Source of the DNA: Thermophilibacter immobilis | GTDB lineage: Bacteria; Actinomycetota; Coriobacteriia; Coriobacteriales; Atopobiaceae | Length of the DNA stretch: 64,000 bases | Assembly (NCBI RefSeq): GCF_015277515.1 | Contig: NZ_CP063767.1 | Span: 1,860,001 to 1,924,000, forward strand | Direction of reading: 5' to 3' | Shown here: in pieces, positions 34,673 through 43,541 of the stretch | Layout: each line of letters begins with the position of its first letter | Numbering within the stretch: position 1 is the stretch's first letter | Position numbers and translations under genes: made by a program | The notes under the pieces: generated by a model | Told to the model about the DNA's origin: nothing | The model's database searches: none | What the model saw: the letters and a program-made list of their open reading frames with translations, nothing else

Positions 34673-35665
34673 CTACCCCAGTGGGGGCATGGGCTCCCAG
34701 TCGGGATCCTTCTGGATGCGGCGCTGCTCGCGCCAGCCGGCGAAGAGCCGCTTGGTGCCCGAGACGAGACTCCCCCGGTCCACGATGAGGATGCGCACGA
34801 TCTCCTTGGCGAACGTGAGGAAGGTCCCCACGCCAAAGGCCGCGGGATGGTAGTCGCCATGGAGCCGGTAGTAGCGGGCCAGAAAGCCGCGGTTGCGCGT
34901 GATGTAGAAGCGCGTCATGTCCGAGGTGGAGTTGAGCTGGCGGACCGTCCCGATCTCCTTGTTGGGCACCTCTCGACGGCGCCTCAGCACGTAGTCCGGC
35001 ACGAGCAGCACCGGGCACACCTTGCTGGCCAGGTAGCCGTAGAGGGCGTCGTCCCAGTAGATGAAGAAGCGCGGGTCCGGCAGGCCGATCTTCTGGACCA
35101 CCCGCCGGCTGAAGCAGCCCCCCTCGAAGCACAGCGCGTTGCACTCCTTGTACTCCTCCCCGGGCTCCCAGCGCGCCCGGGAGAGAGGGTTGTAGATGCC
35201 GAGCGCGGTGTTGAAGCGATACTGCCAGAAGAACGGGCCGCCGTCGAAGTCGTAGCGCTGCCCCTGGATGGCGTCGGCCCGCTCGGACCAGCGGCCCAGG
35301 ACCTCGAGCGCCTCCGGCAGCGCGCACACGTCGTCGTCCATGACCCAGAACCACTCCGCGCCCAGCTCGAAGGCCCGTCGCACGCCCTCCGAGAAGCCCC
35401 CGGAGCCTCCCGTATTGGTCTGCATGGGGTCGTAGACCACACGCCCGACGCCACCAGCGGCGTCCGGGTCGTCGGTGGTGGGACCCCACAGGGCACCCGC
35501 GCGTGCGGAGAAGTCCGCCACGAGCCGCGCGGTGTCAGAGGAGTTTTCGTTGTCCACGACCACGACGCGCCACGGCGCCACGGTAAGCTCCAGAATCGAG
35601 TCGAAGAGCTCGGCCAGCAGCTGCTGGCGCTTGAAGGTCACGATGACGATCGCAGGTCTTCTCAT
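34673..35665 (-). CDS. glycosyltransferase family 2, galactofuranosyl/rhamnosyl-transferase-like
   Basis: The 330-residue cytoplasmic enzyme has the GT-A start AIVIVTFKRQQLLAELFDS, then VVVDNENSSDT, NTGGSGGFSEGVRRAF and WFWVMDDDVCALPEAL with the metal-binding DDD. This pattern resembles GlfT1-like galactofuranosyl- or rhamnosyltransferases that extend wall polymers. It is divergent from another family 2 enzyme and close to an LCP ligase. I start at MRRPAIVIV; the longer frame runs into the divergent promoter. Confidence 0.85.
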   Translation of the reverse strand: MRRPAIVIVTFKRQQLLAELFDSILELTVAPWRVVVVDNENSSDTARLVADFSARAGALWGPTTDDPDAAGGVGRVVYDPMQTNTGGSGGFSEGVRRAFELGAEWFWVMDDDVCALPEALEVLGRWSERADAIQGQRYDFDGGPFFWQYRFNTALGIYNPLSRARWEPGEEYKECNALCFEGGCFSRRVVQKIGLPDPRFFIYWDDALYGYLASKVCPVLLVPDYVLRRRREVPNKEIGTVRQLNSTSDMTRFYITRNRGFLARYYRLHGDYHPAAFGVGTFLTFAKEIVRILIVDRGSLVSGTKRLFAGWREQRRIQKDPDWEPMPPLG

Positions 35666-35762
35666 GCACGTCCCTCTACGGCTCCTGTCGCAGCTCCGCG
35701 ACCCGTCCGACATACTAGTATAGGGTACGACCGAATCGGACCCGCATCCGCAGGGAGGCCGC

Positions 35763-36875
35763 ATGAGCACCAACAACGCAGAGGTCGAACGGGACCTGGT
35801 CTCGGTCGTCGTCCCCATCTACAACGTCAAGAAGACCCTCGACGAGTGCCTGGGCAGCATCGAGTCCCAAACGCACGAGCGACTCGAGATCATCTGCGTG
35901 AACGACGGCTCGACCGACGGCTCGAGCGCCCTCGCGCACGCGCACGCCGCGCGCGACCCGCGCGTCCTGGTGGTCGACAAGCCCAACGAGGGCTACGGCG
36001 CCTCCTGCAATCGGGGCATGGGCATGGCACGCGGGACCTGGGTCGCCATCGTGGAGCCCGACGACGTCCTCGAGCCCACCTGCTACGAGGAGCTTCTCGC
36101 CTGTGCCGAGAAGCACGGCGGGGCTCGCGACGTCGACGTGGTGCGCTGCGCCTACTGGCGCGTCTTCGAGGATTCGCAGGGTGCGGACGGGCCGCGAACG
36201 ACCTGCCCGTACAAGGGGCGCGTCCACCCGCGCCACCAGCCCTTCTCGGTGGGAGACGGCGTCGAGCTCCTGCGCCACCACCCCGCCGTCTGGTCGGGCG
36301 TGTATCGGCGCGACTACCTCGCCCAGAGGCGCATCCGCTTCGTGGAGGCCCCGGGGTCCGGCTGGGTCGACAACCCCTTCCTCGTGGAGTCGCTCTGCCG
36401 CACGGACAAGATCTGCTATCTCGACCGCCCGCTTTACGTCTACCGCGAGCACGCCCTCGATGACGCGAGCGCCTTCGCCGCGCGCTTCCCGCTCGTGCCG
36501 CTCACGCGCTGGAACGACATGCTGGACGCCGCCGCCCTCGCCGGCGTGGACGACGCGCGCGTCATCTCGGCGCTTGCCCTGCGCGGCGTCAACTACGCCC
36601 TGATCACGGTCGGTGCGGCAGGCGATGCCCCCGGCGTGCGCGAGCTCGTGGAATCCTCTCTGCGCAGGATCGACGAGGACGTGGTGATGGCCGAGCCCCG
36701 GATCAGCCCCGCGGGAAAGAGGCTCTACGCCCGGGCGTGCGGCCTGCCCGGGCCCAAGGCCAGCCCCCTTCCCCACTACGCCCACCTCGCGGGCGAGGCT
36801 CTCTATCGCGTGCGCACGAACGGGCTGGGCCTCGCGCTGAGGACCGCCCGCGCCCGTCTCGCCGACCGCGAGTAG
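35763..36875 (+). CDS. glycosyltransferase family 2
   Basis: The 370-residue protein has a classical GT-A domain: VSVVVPIYNVKKTLDECLGS, ICVNDGSTDGSS and VEPDDVLEP, with the sugar-nucleotide and metal ligands. The C-terminal third is helical and unassigned. The acceptor and donor cannot be read from the sequence. It is transcribed away from the neighbouring transferase from a shared region of about 100 bases and ends at a strong hairpin. Confidence 0.88.
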   Translation: MSTNNAEVERDLVSVVVPIYNVKKTLDECLGSIESQTHERLEIICVNDGSTDGSSALAHAHAARDPRVLVVDKPNEGYGASCNRGMGMARGTWVAIVEPDDVLEPTCYEELLACAEKHGGARDVDVVRCAYWRVFEDSQGADGPRTTCPYKGRVHPRHQPFSVGDGVELLRHHPAVWSGVYRRDYLAQRRIRFVEAPGSGWVDNPFLVESLCRTDKICYLDRPLYVYREHALDDASAFAARFPLVPLTRWNDMLDAAALAGVDDARVISALALRGVNYALITVGAAGDAPGVRELVESSLRRIDEDVVMAEPRISPAGKRLYARACGLPGPKASPLPHYAHLAGEALYRVRTNGLGLALRTARARLADRE

Positions 36876-36888
36876 GACAAGCCGAGAA

Positions 36889-36930
36889 GGGAGCGGCCCC
36901 GACACCGGTGAGGCATCGGGGCCGCTCCTC
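36889..36930. terminator. bidirectional hairpin terminator
   Basis: GGAGCGGCCCCGA pairs with TCGGGGCCGCTCC (13 base pairs, 13-base loop) between the convergent glycosyltransferase and transaldolase genes. T-runs are poor on both sides. Confidence 0.65.
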
Positions 36931-36953
36931 GCAGGCCCACCTGAGACGAGGCG

Positions 36954-37625
36954 CTACTCGGCAGCGAAGGTGCTGCGCCCGAACGAGCTCTTCCATGCGG
37001 TGCTGAACTCGTCGACGGCGATCTGCGTGCCGGGGTGATCGATTATGGCCCACACGATGTCCGGCGACACGGTGACCGCGTGCGCCCCCAGGTGCATGAT
37101 GTCGTGCACCTGGCCCGAGTTCTTGAACGAGGCCGCGACCACCTTGGACTCGAGCCCATTGACGGCCAGCATGTCGAGCAGATCGGAGACCTGCTGGATG
37201 CCGTCGCCGTAGTTGCACATGCGGTTGACGTAGGGAGCCAGGTAGTCCGCCCCGTTCATGGCCGCGAGAAAGGCCTCGTCGGCAGAGTAGATCGCGGTGG
37301 CCAGCACCCCCAGGCCCTCCGCCTTGGCCGCCTTGATCGCACGCAGCCCGGCCGGCGTCACGGGAATCTTCACGTACATGTTCTTGGGGCGCAGGGAGCA
37401 GATCTTGCGCGCGTCCGTCATGATGCCCTCGAAGTCCGTGGCGATGCTCTGCATGAAGAACGCCTGGTCTTCCGAGAGCACCTCGAGCATCTCCTGGGCG
37501 ACCTGCTCGGGAGCCTTGCCGCTCTTGGTGATGATCGTGGGATTGGTGGTGACGCCAAAAACGCTGATGACGGAGCTGAGCTCCTTGACGGCCTGGGCAT
37601 CTGCGGTATCGAGCATGAACTCCAT
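36954..37625 (-). CDS. transaldolase-like aldolase (TalC/FSA type)
   Basis: The 223-residue protein is of the short transaldolase class that includes fructose-6-phosphate aldolase. MEFMLDTADAQAVKEL, GVTTNPTII, MYVKIPVTPAGLRA (Schiff-base lysine) and GADYLAPYVNRM are visible. In E. coli a similar gene sits beside the pflC-pflD pair and PTS genes, as here. Whether it acts as transaldolase or aldolase is undecided. It lies about 90 bases downstream of the activase gene. Confidence 0.88.
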   Translation of the reverse strand: MEFMLDTADAQAVKELSSVISVFGVTTNPTIITKSGKAPEQVAQEMLEVLSEDQAFFMQSIATDFEGIMTDARKICSLRPKNMYVKIPVTPAGLRAIKAAKAEGLGVLATAIYSADEAFLAAMNGADYLAPYVNRMCNYGDGIQQVSDLLDMLAVNGLESKVVAASFKNSGQVHDIMHLGAHAVTVSPDIVWAIIDHPGTQIAVDEFSTAWKSSFGRSTFAAE

Positions 37626-37717
37626 GTGACTGCCTTTCCTTTCCTGCTTAAGCTTTCTTTTTTTGCGAAGCATCTCGCAATGATGCATCTATGACTCCCC
37701 AGTTTATGCCTTGTTGA

Positions 37718-38590
37718 TCACTCCCCGTGGATGATCGTCTTCAGGCCCGCCCGCCCGCACAGGTCGACGACGGTCTTGACGTCGCTCTCGGAGAGCTGCC
37801 TCATTCCCCTGAGCGCATAGGGCATCTCGAGCGCGTCGTACTTGCCCTCCCCCAGCTGATGGAAGGGGAGCACGTCCACCCGGTCGATGCCCTGCCGCTT
37901 GATGGTGGCCACGTTGGACGCCACGCAGTCGAGGTCGTCGGTGAACCCCGGGATGATGGGCATGCGCGCAACCACCCGGCCCCCCAGCGTGAGAATCGCC
38001 CGGACGTTGGCGTCTCGAACCCTGGGGTCGATGCCCGTCACCTCGAGGCTTCGCTCCCGGTCGGCCATCTTGTAGTCGACGAGGAAGCTGTCACACGCCG
38101 CGACCAGGCGAGGAGCGTCCTTGAGGGGGATACCGAGCGTGCTCTCCAGGGCGGTGTTCAGCCCCCTCTCGTGGCAGGCCTCCAAAAAGGCATGGAGAAA
38201 GTCCTGGTAGATAAGGCATTCTCCGCCGGAGACCGTGACGCCGCCCCCGCTCTCCTCGTAGAAGGTCCTGTCCCGCTCGACCTCGTCGACGAGCTCGGAG
38301 ACGCCCCTCACCTTGCCGAGAAGCTCCTTGGCACCCGTCGGGCACTCCTCGGGCGCCACGGGGCACACGTGCTCGCCCGCGCGCATGGAGCACCGGATGC
38401 AGAGGCGCTCCTTGTAGGACACCTCAGGCTCGCACGAGAGGTTCTCCGGGTTGCAGCACCAGGGGCAGCGAAAGGGGCAGCCCTTGAGAAAGACCACGGT
38501 GCGTATGCCGCCCCCATCGTGCAGGGAGAAGCGTTGCACGTTGGTGACCACGGCCGCGGGAGCACCATCAAGCTCGCGCCTACAGTTCAT
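37718..38590 (-). CDS. glycyl radical enzyme activase (radical SAM)
   Basis: The 290-residue protein installs the glycyl radical on its partner using S-adenosylmethionine. The radical SAM motif C-x3-C-x2-C is in KGCPFRCPWCCNPE. Two further cysteine clusters (LCIRCSMRAGEHVC) form the extra ferredoxin-like insert of this activase group, and GGVTVSGGECLIY is the usual SAM-binding block. The ATG at 38590 overlaps the end of the glycyl radical enzyme gene by 11 bases, so the two are translationally coupled. Confidence 0.93.
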   Translation of the reverse strand: MNCRRELDGAPAAVVTNVQRFSLHDGGGIRTVVFLKGCPFRCPWCCNPENLSCEPEVSYKERLCIRCSMRAGEHVCPVAPEECPTGAKELLGKVRGVSELVDEVERDRTFYEESGGGVTVSGGECLIYQDFLHAFLEACHERGLNTALESTLGIPLKDAPRLVAACDSFLVDYKMADRERSLEVTGIDPRVRDANVRAILTLGGRVVARMPIIPGFTDDLDCVASNVATIKRQGIDRVDVLPFHQLGEGKYDALEMPYALRGMRQLSESDVKTVVDLCGRAGLKTIIHGE

Positions 38591-40913
38591 GCTCGGTTCG
38601 ATTGATGATGTCATCTTGAATCGCCTTCGAGAGCTCGACGAACATGGCGGAGTAGCCCGCGACGCGCACGACGAGGTCCTTGTGGTTCTCGGGGTACTCC
38701 TGGGCGTCCAAGAGCGTCGCGCGGTCCACCACGTTGAACTGGATGTGCTGGATGCCGAGCCTGCAGTAGCTGCGCAGGTACGCCATGAGCCTCGCCAGGC
38801 CCGTCTCCCCCTCGAGCGTCGACGGGGAGAACTTGACGTTGAGCAAAGAGCCGTTCGTGTCGAGGACGTTGTTGAGCTTGGACACCGAGAGCAGGCTGGC
38901 GGTGGGACCGTTTTTGTCGCGACCAACCATCGGGGAAAGACCCCCGTCCGCGAGCTGCTCGCCCGCGCGGCGCCCGTCGGGAGTGGCTCCCACGGCGGCC
39001 CCCAGGGGGATGTGGGCCGAGACGGTATAGCTTCCCGGCTGGAACCTGCCGCCACGCACGTTGTCGTAGCGGGCCACCTCGCACCCATAGTGGTGCAGGA
39101 AGCGGCGGCCTATCTCGTCGACCTCGTCGACGTCGTTTCCGTACTTTGCGTGCCCGTTGATGAAGCGCTGCCTCAGAACCTCGTCGCCCTCGCCGGCCCA
39201 GTCGCGGTCCAGAACCTCGAGCAGGTGCTCCCAGGTAATGGAGTGCTCCTCGAAGACGGCCTCCTTGATCACGAGAAGCGAGTCCGCGAGGTTGGCCGTT
39301 CCCACGCCCTGCACGCCGGACGGGTTGTAACGAGCGCCGCCCGACGTGATGTCGGCTCCCCGCTCGAGGGAGTCGTGCACGAGGGTCGAGAGAAACGGTG
39401 TCGGCGAGGTCTCTCGATGGGCCTTGTCACAGACGTTGCACCCCTGCACCATGAGGCGGATGTAACGGTCGATGGTCTTTTCGACCGCCGTCTCGAGCCC
39501 CTCGAAGGAGGGAAATCCCTCGGGGTGTGCGCGCAGGGTCAGCTCGAGGCAGCGCACCATGTTGAACATGGATATGTCATGCAGGCCGTACATGCGCCCT
39601 GGGATGGAGAGCTCCACGCAGCCCACGACGGCATAGTCTCGGGCGTCTGCCAGGGAGATGCCCCGCTCCACGAAGGACTCGACGTTGACCCCGTCGTTGA
39701 AGCACTGGGGAAGACCGTCGCCCAGGCGGATGATCTCGGTCGCCTTGTGGAGAAGGGAGTCGGGCGTCTTCTGGTGCATGCGCAGGCTCAGGTTGGGCTG
39801 GGGCAGGCGCGTATCGCGCTGAAGGTCGAGGAGCAGGGAGGAGAGCTCGTTGCTCGCGTCGTTGCCCTCCGCGTCCACCCCACCCACCACGAGGTTGTAG
39901 CCAATGGGGAATCCCGCGAAGAAGCGGGCGCTGTCGGTAGAGCGTATGGCGACCACCGTGTTCGTCTTGAGGTAGAAGCACTGAAGGAGCTCACGCACCT
40001 CGGCGCCGCTTGCTCCGGACGCCAGGCTCGCCTGGTAGTACGGGAGCAGGTACTGGTCCATGCGCCCCAGCGAGAGGGAGCTCGCGTTCGACTCGTGCTG
40101 CAGCACCACCGAGAGCAGCCACACCATCTGGAGGGCGTCGTAGAGGTCTCGGCAGGGCTCCGTGGCGATGTGGGCAAGGACGTCCGCGAGGCGAACGAGC
40201 TCAGAGATACGCTGGGGCGTGTCGGGCAGCTCCACGAGGGCGTGGGCGTCATCGGAGGGCGAGCCCTGCGCGGCAAGACGCACCGCATGCTCGTAGCGAC
40301 GCACGTAGTCGATCATGGCCTGCAGGCTCAGGACGGACGCCTGCAGGAAGTCCTTGTCCGGAGAGGCGTCCCGAAGCGCGCTCGCCTCCCTCAGAAGCGC
40401 GCCGAGTCCCCGAGAGAGAACGAGCCCGAAGTCAGCGATGATGTGGCCCTGACCCTTGTCGGTCTGGGCAACGGCGAAGACGCGGTCATTCTCGGCATCC
40501 GCGACCTCGGGGGGTCGATGCTGCGTGTACCAGTCATTGAGCGAGCGACCCGCCCAGTAGGGGTAGATGACCTCGCGATACGTGCGCTTGTCCTGGTCGG
40601 ACATCTCAAAGGTGTCCTGGGGGCGCGTGGGGAACTGGTCGAGCTCGTCAAGAATCCAGTAGGGCGACATCTCGGGCGAGAGCACGCCGGCGCGCGGAGT
40701 GGCGCTGCGGTTGCCCACGAGCAGGTCATAGCCATCAATGACGATCTGGTGGTTCTCCAGTACATGACAAAACGCCTTCGCCCGCCGCATGACCGGGGGC
40801 TCCCCCTCCGTCTGCTGATAGCTCTCCTGCCAGAGAAGGGCGCGCTCGATGGAGACCTGCCTCTTTCGGGAAAACAGACTGTCCTTGATGCGCTGCGTGC
40901 GTGGCGTAAGCAT
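38580..40913 (-). CDS. glycyl radical enzyme, PflD-like, substrate unknown
   Basis: The 777-residue enzyme has the active-site cysteine in VVGCVELSIPGRM and the glycyl radical loop VRVAGYSAMFVELS near the C-terminus. GCVE, rather than the CC pair of true pyruvate formate-lyase, places it with eliminases and dehydratases (glycerol, propanediol, choline, hydroxyproline or sulfonate types) and with PflD of unknown substrate. HESNASSLSLGRMDQY lines the pocket but does not identify the substrate. The ATG at 40913 follows GGGAGGA. A GntR regulator lies upstream on the same strand. Confidence 0.92.
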   Translation of the reverse strand: MLTPRTQRIKDSLFSRKRQVSIERALLWQESYQQTEGEPPVMRRAKAFCHVLENHQIVIDGYDLLVGNRSATPRAGVLSPEMSPYWILDELDQFPTRPQDTFEMSDQDKRTYREVIYPYWAGRSLNDWYTQHRPPEVADAENDRVFAVAQTDKGQGHIIADFGLVLSRGLGALLREASALRDASPDKDFLQASVLSLQAMIDYVRRYEHAVRLAAQGSPSDDAHALVELPDTPQRISELVRLADVLAHIATEPCRDLYDALQMVWLLSVVLQHESNASSLSLGRMDQYLLPYYQASLASGASGAEVRELLQCFYLKTNTVVAIRSTDSARFFAGFPIGYNLVVGGVDAEGNDASNELSSLLLDLQRDTRLPQPNLSLRMHQKTPDSLLHKATEIIRLGDGLPQCFNDGVNVESFVERGISLADARDYAVVGCVELSIPGRMYGLHDISMFNMVRCLELTLRAHPEGFPSFEGLETAVEKTIDRYIRLMVQGCNVCDKAHRETSPTPFLSTLVHDSLERGADITSGGARYNPSGVQGVGTANLADSLLVIKEAVFEEHSITWEHLLEVLDRDWAGEGDEVLRQRFINGHAKYGNDVDEVDEIGRRFLHHYGCEVARYDNVRGGRFQPGSYTVSAHIPLGAAVGATPDGRRAGEQLADGGLSPMVGRDKNGPTASLLSVSKLNNVLDTNGSLLNVKFSPSTLEGETGLARLMAYLRSYCRLGIQHIQFNVVDRATLLDAQEYPENHKDLVVRVAGYSAMFVELSKAIQDDIINRTEHEL

Positions 40914-41066
40914 GCGATTCCTCCCTCGTCCCTCTTCCTGCATTCGCTCTTAGTATATCCCATTTGCAGCTAATTATTATTTATTCCTATTGTTTAAGAC
41001 GAAATAGGTTGGATAGGAAACTGCCGCAGGGCACGGCTCGAGAGGCACCTTCGCTCTGGGCCTCTT

Positions 41067-41783
41067 CTAGGCATAGGAGAGGCCCTCGGTAAAGTCGAAG
41101 GCGTTGCTCGCGCCGCGATAGCTGGCAACCGAGTACTCGACGATCCGCCCGCTGCGGTCGGTCGCCGACGTGTTGAACAGGAAGAGGGGGTCTCCCTCGT
41201 TCATGTCGAGCAGGGTCGCCATGTGCGCGTCCGAGCGCTCGACCCTCAGACGGCGTCTCACGCACGTGACCGGGTTTCCGCACTCGTGGAAGTAGTCGTA
41301 GAGCGAGGTCACCTCAAAGTTGGCCGAGCCGATGCTGGGATACAGCTCCATGGGAACGAGCGAGTCGACAAGAACGTTCGGGAGCTCGTCCGCGTAGCGA
41401 AGGCGCACCAGCTTGAACACCTCGTCGCCTCTTGTCAGTCCCATTTTTTTTGCCATGGACTCATCGGCCGCCACGACTCTGCCCAAGATCACCTTCGTGC
41501 GCGGAACCTTGCCGTGACGATACATCTCGTCGTTGAAGCTGAGGATCGACGTGGCAAAGGCCTGCTCGATCTTGCGGGAGCGCACGATCACCCCTCGACG
41601 TGGCCTCCTCTCAAGACAGCCCTCCTCCACCAGGAGGTCTATGGCACGGCGTATGGTCGGACGGCTCACGCCGTAGAGCTCGGCGAACTGCTCCTCGGAG
41701 GGCAGGACTTCTTTCTCCTTGTAGGTCCCGTCGGCGATCAGGGAGCGAAGCTCGTCACGTATGGAAAGGTACAGAGACTTCAT
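41067..41783 (-). CDS. GntR/HutC-family regulator (UTRA)
   Basis: The 238-residue regulator has the winged helix VLPSEEQFAELYGVSRPTIR at residues about 27-46 and a UTRA domain with DEVFKLVRLRYADELPNVLV. It lies just upstream of the glycyl radical enzyme operon and probably represses it. A palindromic site (41884-41899) lies upstream of its start. It is similar to the second regulator at 42595-43383 (SRPTIR, KLIRLRYVDDVPNVFM), which suggests duplication. Confidence 0.9.
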   Translation of the reverse strand: MKSLYLSIRDELRSLIADGTYKEKEVLPSEEQFAELYGVSRPTIRRAIDLLVEEGCLERRPRRGVIVRSRKIEQAFATSILSFNDEMYRHGKVPRTKVILGRVVAADESMAKKMGLTRGDEVFKLVRLRYADELPNVLVDSLVPMELYPSIGSANFEVTSLYDYFHECGNPVTCVRRRLRVERSDAHMATLLDMNEGDPLFLFNTSATDRSGRIVEYSVASYRGASNAFDFTEGLSYA

Positions 41784-41883
41784 CTCTTAAAGCTCCTCAC
41801 CAGGATTTCCATTAAGTCATGAGTTTTATAATGACATATTTCTTAACTTTATCGGTCATATTCAGTATCTCACCTCAGTTTGC

Positions 41884-41899
41884 TACCATAAGTATGGTA
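41884..41899. promoter_or_regulatory. palindromic GntR-type operator
   Basis: TACCATA and TATGGTA form a perfect inverted repeat with a 2-base centre in the divergent region between a GntR gene and the TPR-like gene. Its TGGTA half-sites match the palindrome in front of the arc operon (8007-8018). Confidence 0.55.
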
Positions 41900-41966
41900 T
41901 CTGCGTTAACATGTTTTTTGCAGATAGAAGGCTCGCTCCCGTCCGCACGTGCCCGAGGAGGCATCC

Positions 41967-42563
41967 GTGTCACCATTTCTCCTGATTCCCCTTGCCTTCG
42001 TCGCGCTTGTGGTGTGGAACAATTTGGAGCGCGAGCATGCGTATCGGAGGGTCCATCGGCTCTTTGCCCAGGGACGTCCCGACGAGGTCCTCGACTATCT
42101 CGATCGATGGTGGGTCAGGCTCTGCTTTCCCACCTACAACCTCACGCTCCTGCGTCTTAACGCCAAGCTGCAGAAGGGGGACCGGAAGGCCGCAGGCACC
42201 CTGATGGGCGATCTTCTTCGCTCTAAGTGCACCAAGAAGCAGCGCGCTGACCTGCTTCCGCGAGCCTTCGACTTCTACCTTCAGAACGGGAAGTACAAGC
42301 AGGCCCAGGTGATCCTTGATGAGATTACCTCGACCTCAACAAACCCGCGGTTCGTGGCGGAGTGTCAGCTCACCTATGACATCACGGCCAAGGCGGACAC
42401 GAGCCACATAGCCGAGATGGAGGAGAGGGCCGCGCACGCCGAGGCCTCCGAGCGAATGCGCCTCCTCCACCTGCTGGCCATCCAATATGAGAACGCCCAC
42501 AACCCGGAGATGGTCGAGCGCTGTCACGAGCGCATGAGCGCCCTCGTCGAGAAGTCTCTCTAG
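41967..42563 (+). CDS. membrane-anchored TPR-like protein of unknown function
   Basis: From the GTG at 41967, which follows GAGGAGG at five bases, the protein has 198 residues. It starts with one membrane helix (SPFLLIPLAFVALVVW), then a helical region with repeat-like pairs (AYRRVHRLFAQGRPDEVLDY, KYKQAQVILDEIT) resembling tetratricopeptide repeats. No function is apparent. It is the only plus-strand gene between the two GntR genes and probably shares its promoter region with one of them. Confidence 0.65.
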   Translation: MSPFLLIPLAFVALVVWNNLEREHAYRRVHRLFAQGRPDEVLDYLDRWWVRLCFPTYNLTLLRLNAKLQKGDRKAAGTLMGDLLRSKCTKKQRADLLPRAFDFYLQNGKYKQAQVILDEITSTSTNPRFVAECQLTYDITAKADTSHIAEMEERAAHAEASERMRLLHLLAIQYENAHNPEMVERCHERMSALVEKSL

Positions 42564-42594
42564 GAACCTCGGCGATGGAGGGGTTGCCGGCCGA

Positions 42595-43383
42595 TCAGCC
42601 GATCAGCGCGTCATCGTAGGTGGCAAAGCCGTCGAAGGCGTCCCGCTGGCTATCCGAGGACGGGGCGACCTCGAACTCGAACGAGTTCTCGCTGCCCCGG
42701 TACATCGAGGCCGAGTACTCAACGATGTTATCGTTCTCGTCGCGTCCCACGGTGTGGAAGTAAAAAAGGGGGTCCCCCACGGGCACGTCAAGAAGGACGG
42801 AGATGGACGAGTCCGCCTTGATGACCTCCAGGTGACGCGTGATCCTCTTTACCGGATGGCCCAGCTCGGTCATGCGCTCGTAGAGGCGCTTCTGGGAGAA
42901 GTCGCAGTCAGTGAAGTTGGGAAAGAGGGCACAGGGAACGTAGTTCTCCATGAAGACGTTGGGAACGTCATCCACGTAGCGAAGGCGTATCAGCTTGTAC
43001 ACGGGGTCTCCCGGAGCAATTCTCAGCCCTGCGGCGACCTCGTCGTCTGCCGGCTCCTCCTTTACCAGGATGGGCAGCGTCCTGACTGCGCGACCCGCCG
43101 CCGCGATCTCGTCCTCGAAGCTTCGCACGCCCGAGCCCCCCAGAGGGGTCTCCGGCTCGCTTGTCGCAAGGTCGGGATTCATGACAATGGTCCCGCGGCG
43201 CTTGCGCTTGTCGAGGTAGCCCGCGTTGACAAGAATCTGGAGCGCCTGCCTGATGGTCGGGCGGCTGACGCCGTACTCCTTGGCAAGGGCGACCTCCGTG
43301 GGGATGACGTCTCCCACGGCGTAGGTACCGTTCTTGATCTTTGCGAGGAGGTCGTTCTTTATAGACGAGTAAAGCGTTTCCAT
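42595..43383 (-). CDS. GntR/HutC-family regulator (UTRA), second copy
   Basis: The 262-residue regulator has the winged helix VIPTEVALAKEYGVSRPTIR and a UTRA domain with DPVYKLIRLRYVDDVPNVFM. It lies downstream of the PTS-manA-rpe genes on the same strand, after a terminator, and is a likely regulator of that set or of the divergent deoC operon. An acidic tail (SSDSQRDAFDGFATYDD) is unusual. It is a paralogue of the regulator at 41067-41783. Confidence 0.9.
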   Translation of the reverse strand: METLYSSIKNDLLAKIKNGTYAVGDVIPTEVALAKEYGVSRPTIRQALQILVNAGYLDKRKRRGTIVMNPDLATSEPETPLGGSGVRSFEDEIAAAGRAVRTLPILVKEEPADDEVAAGLRIAPGDPVYKLIRLRYVDDVPNVFMENYVPCALFPNFTDCDFSQKRLYERMTELGHPVKRITRHLEVIKADSSISVLLDVPVGDPLFYFHTVGRDENDNIVEYSASMYRGSENSFEFEVAPSSDSQRDAFDGFATYDDALIG

Positions 43384-43447
43384 GTTCTCGTAATCCCATG
43401 CTGCTATACAAATACTTATGTACTTACAAAAATACCATGTTTAAAAG

Positions 43448-43482
43448 AATGTGCCCTGACTATTCCCGAATCAGGGCACACC
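43448..43482 (-). terminator. terminator after the PTS-manA-rpe operon
   Basis: GTGCCCTGA and TCAGGGCAC pair (9 base pairs, 11-base loop) about 60 bases past the rpe stop, followed on the minus strand by ATTCTTTTAAA. Confidence 0.7.
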
Positions 43483-43541
43483 ACTACAAAACCAGCAGGA
43501 TTGACCCATCGTCACTATTGCGTCAGCAGCCGTGGACGCTG

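Noticed and set aside
38451-40973. An 840-codon open frame on the plus strand opposite the glycyl radical enzyme
   Set aside because: It is antisense to a well-conserved gene, has no recognisable domain, and reflects the third-position GC bias of the true coding strand. The same applies to the long plus-strand frames at 5813-7132, 27886-29319 and 34847-36463.
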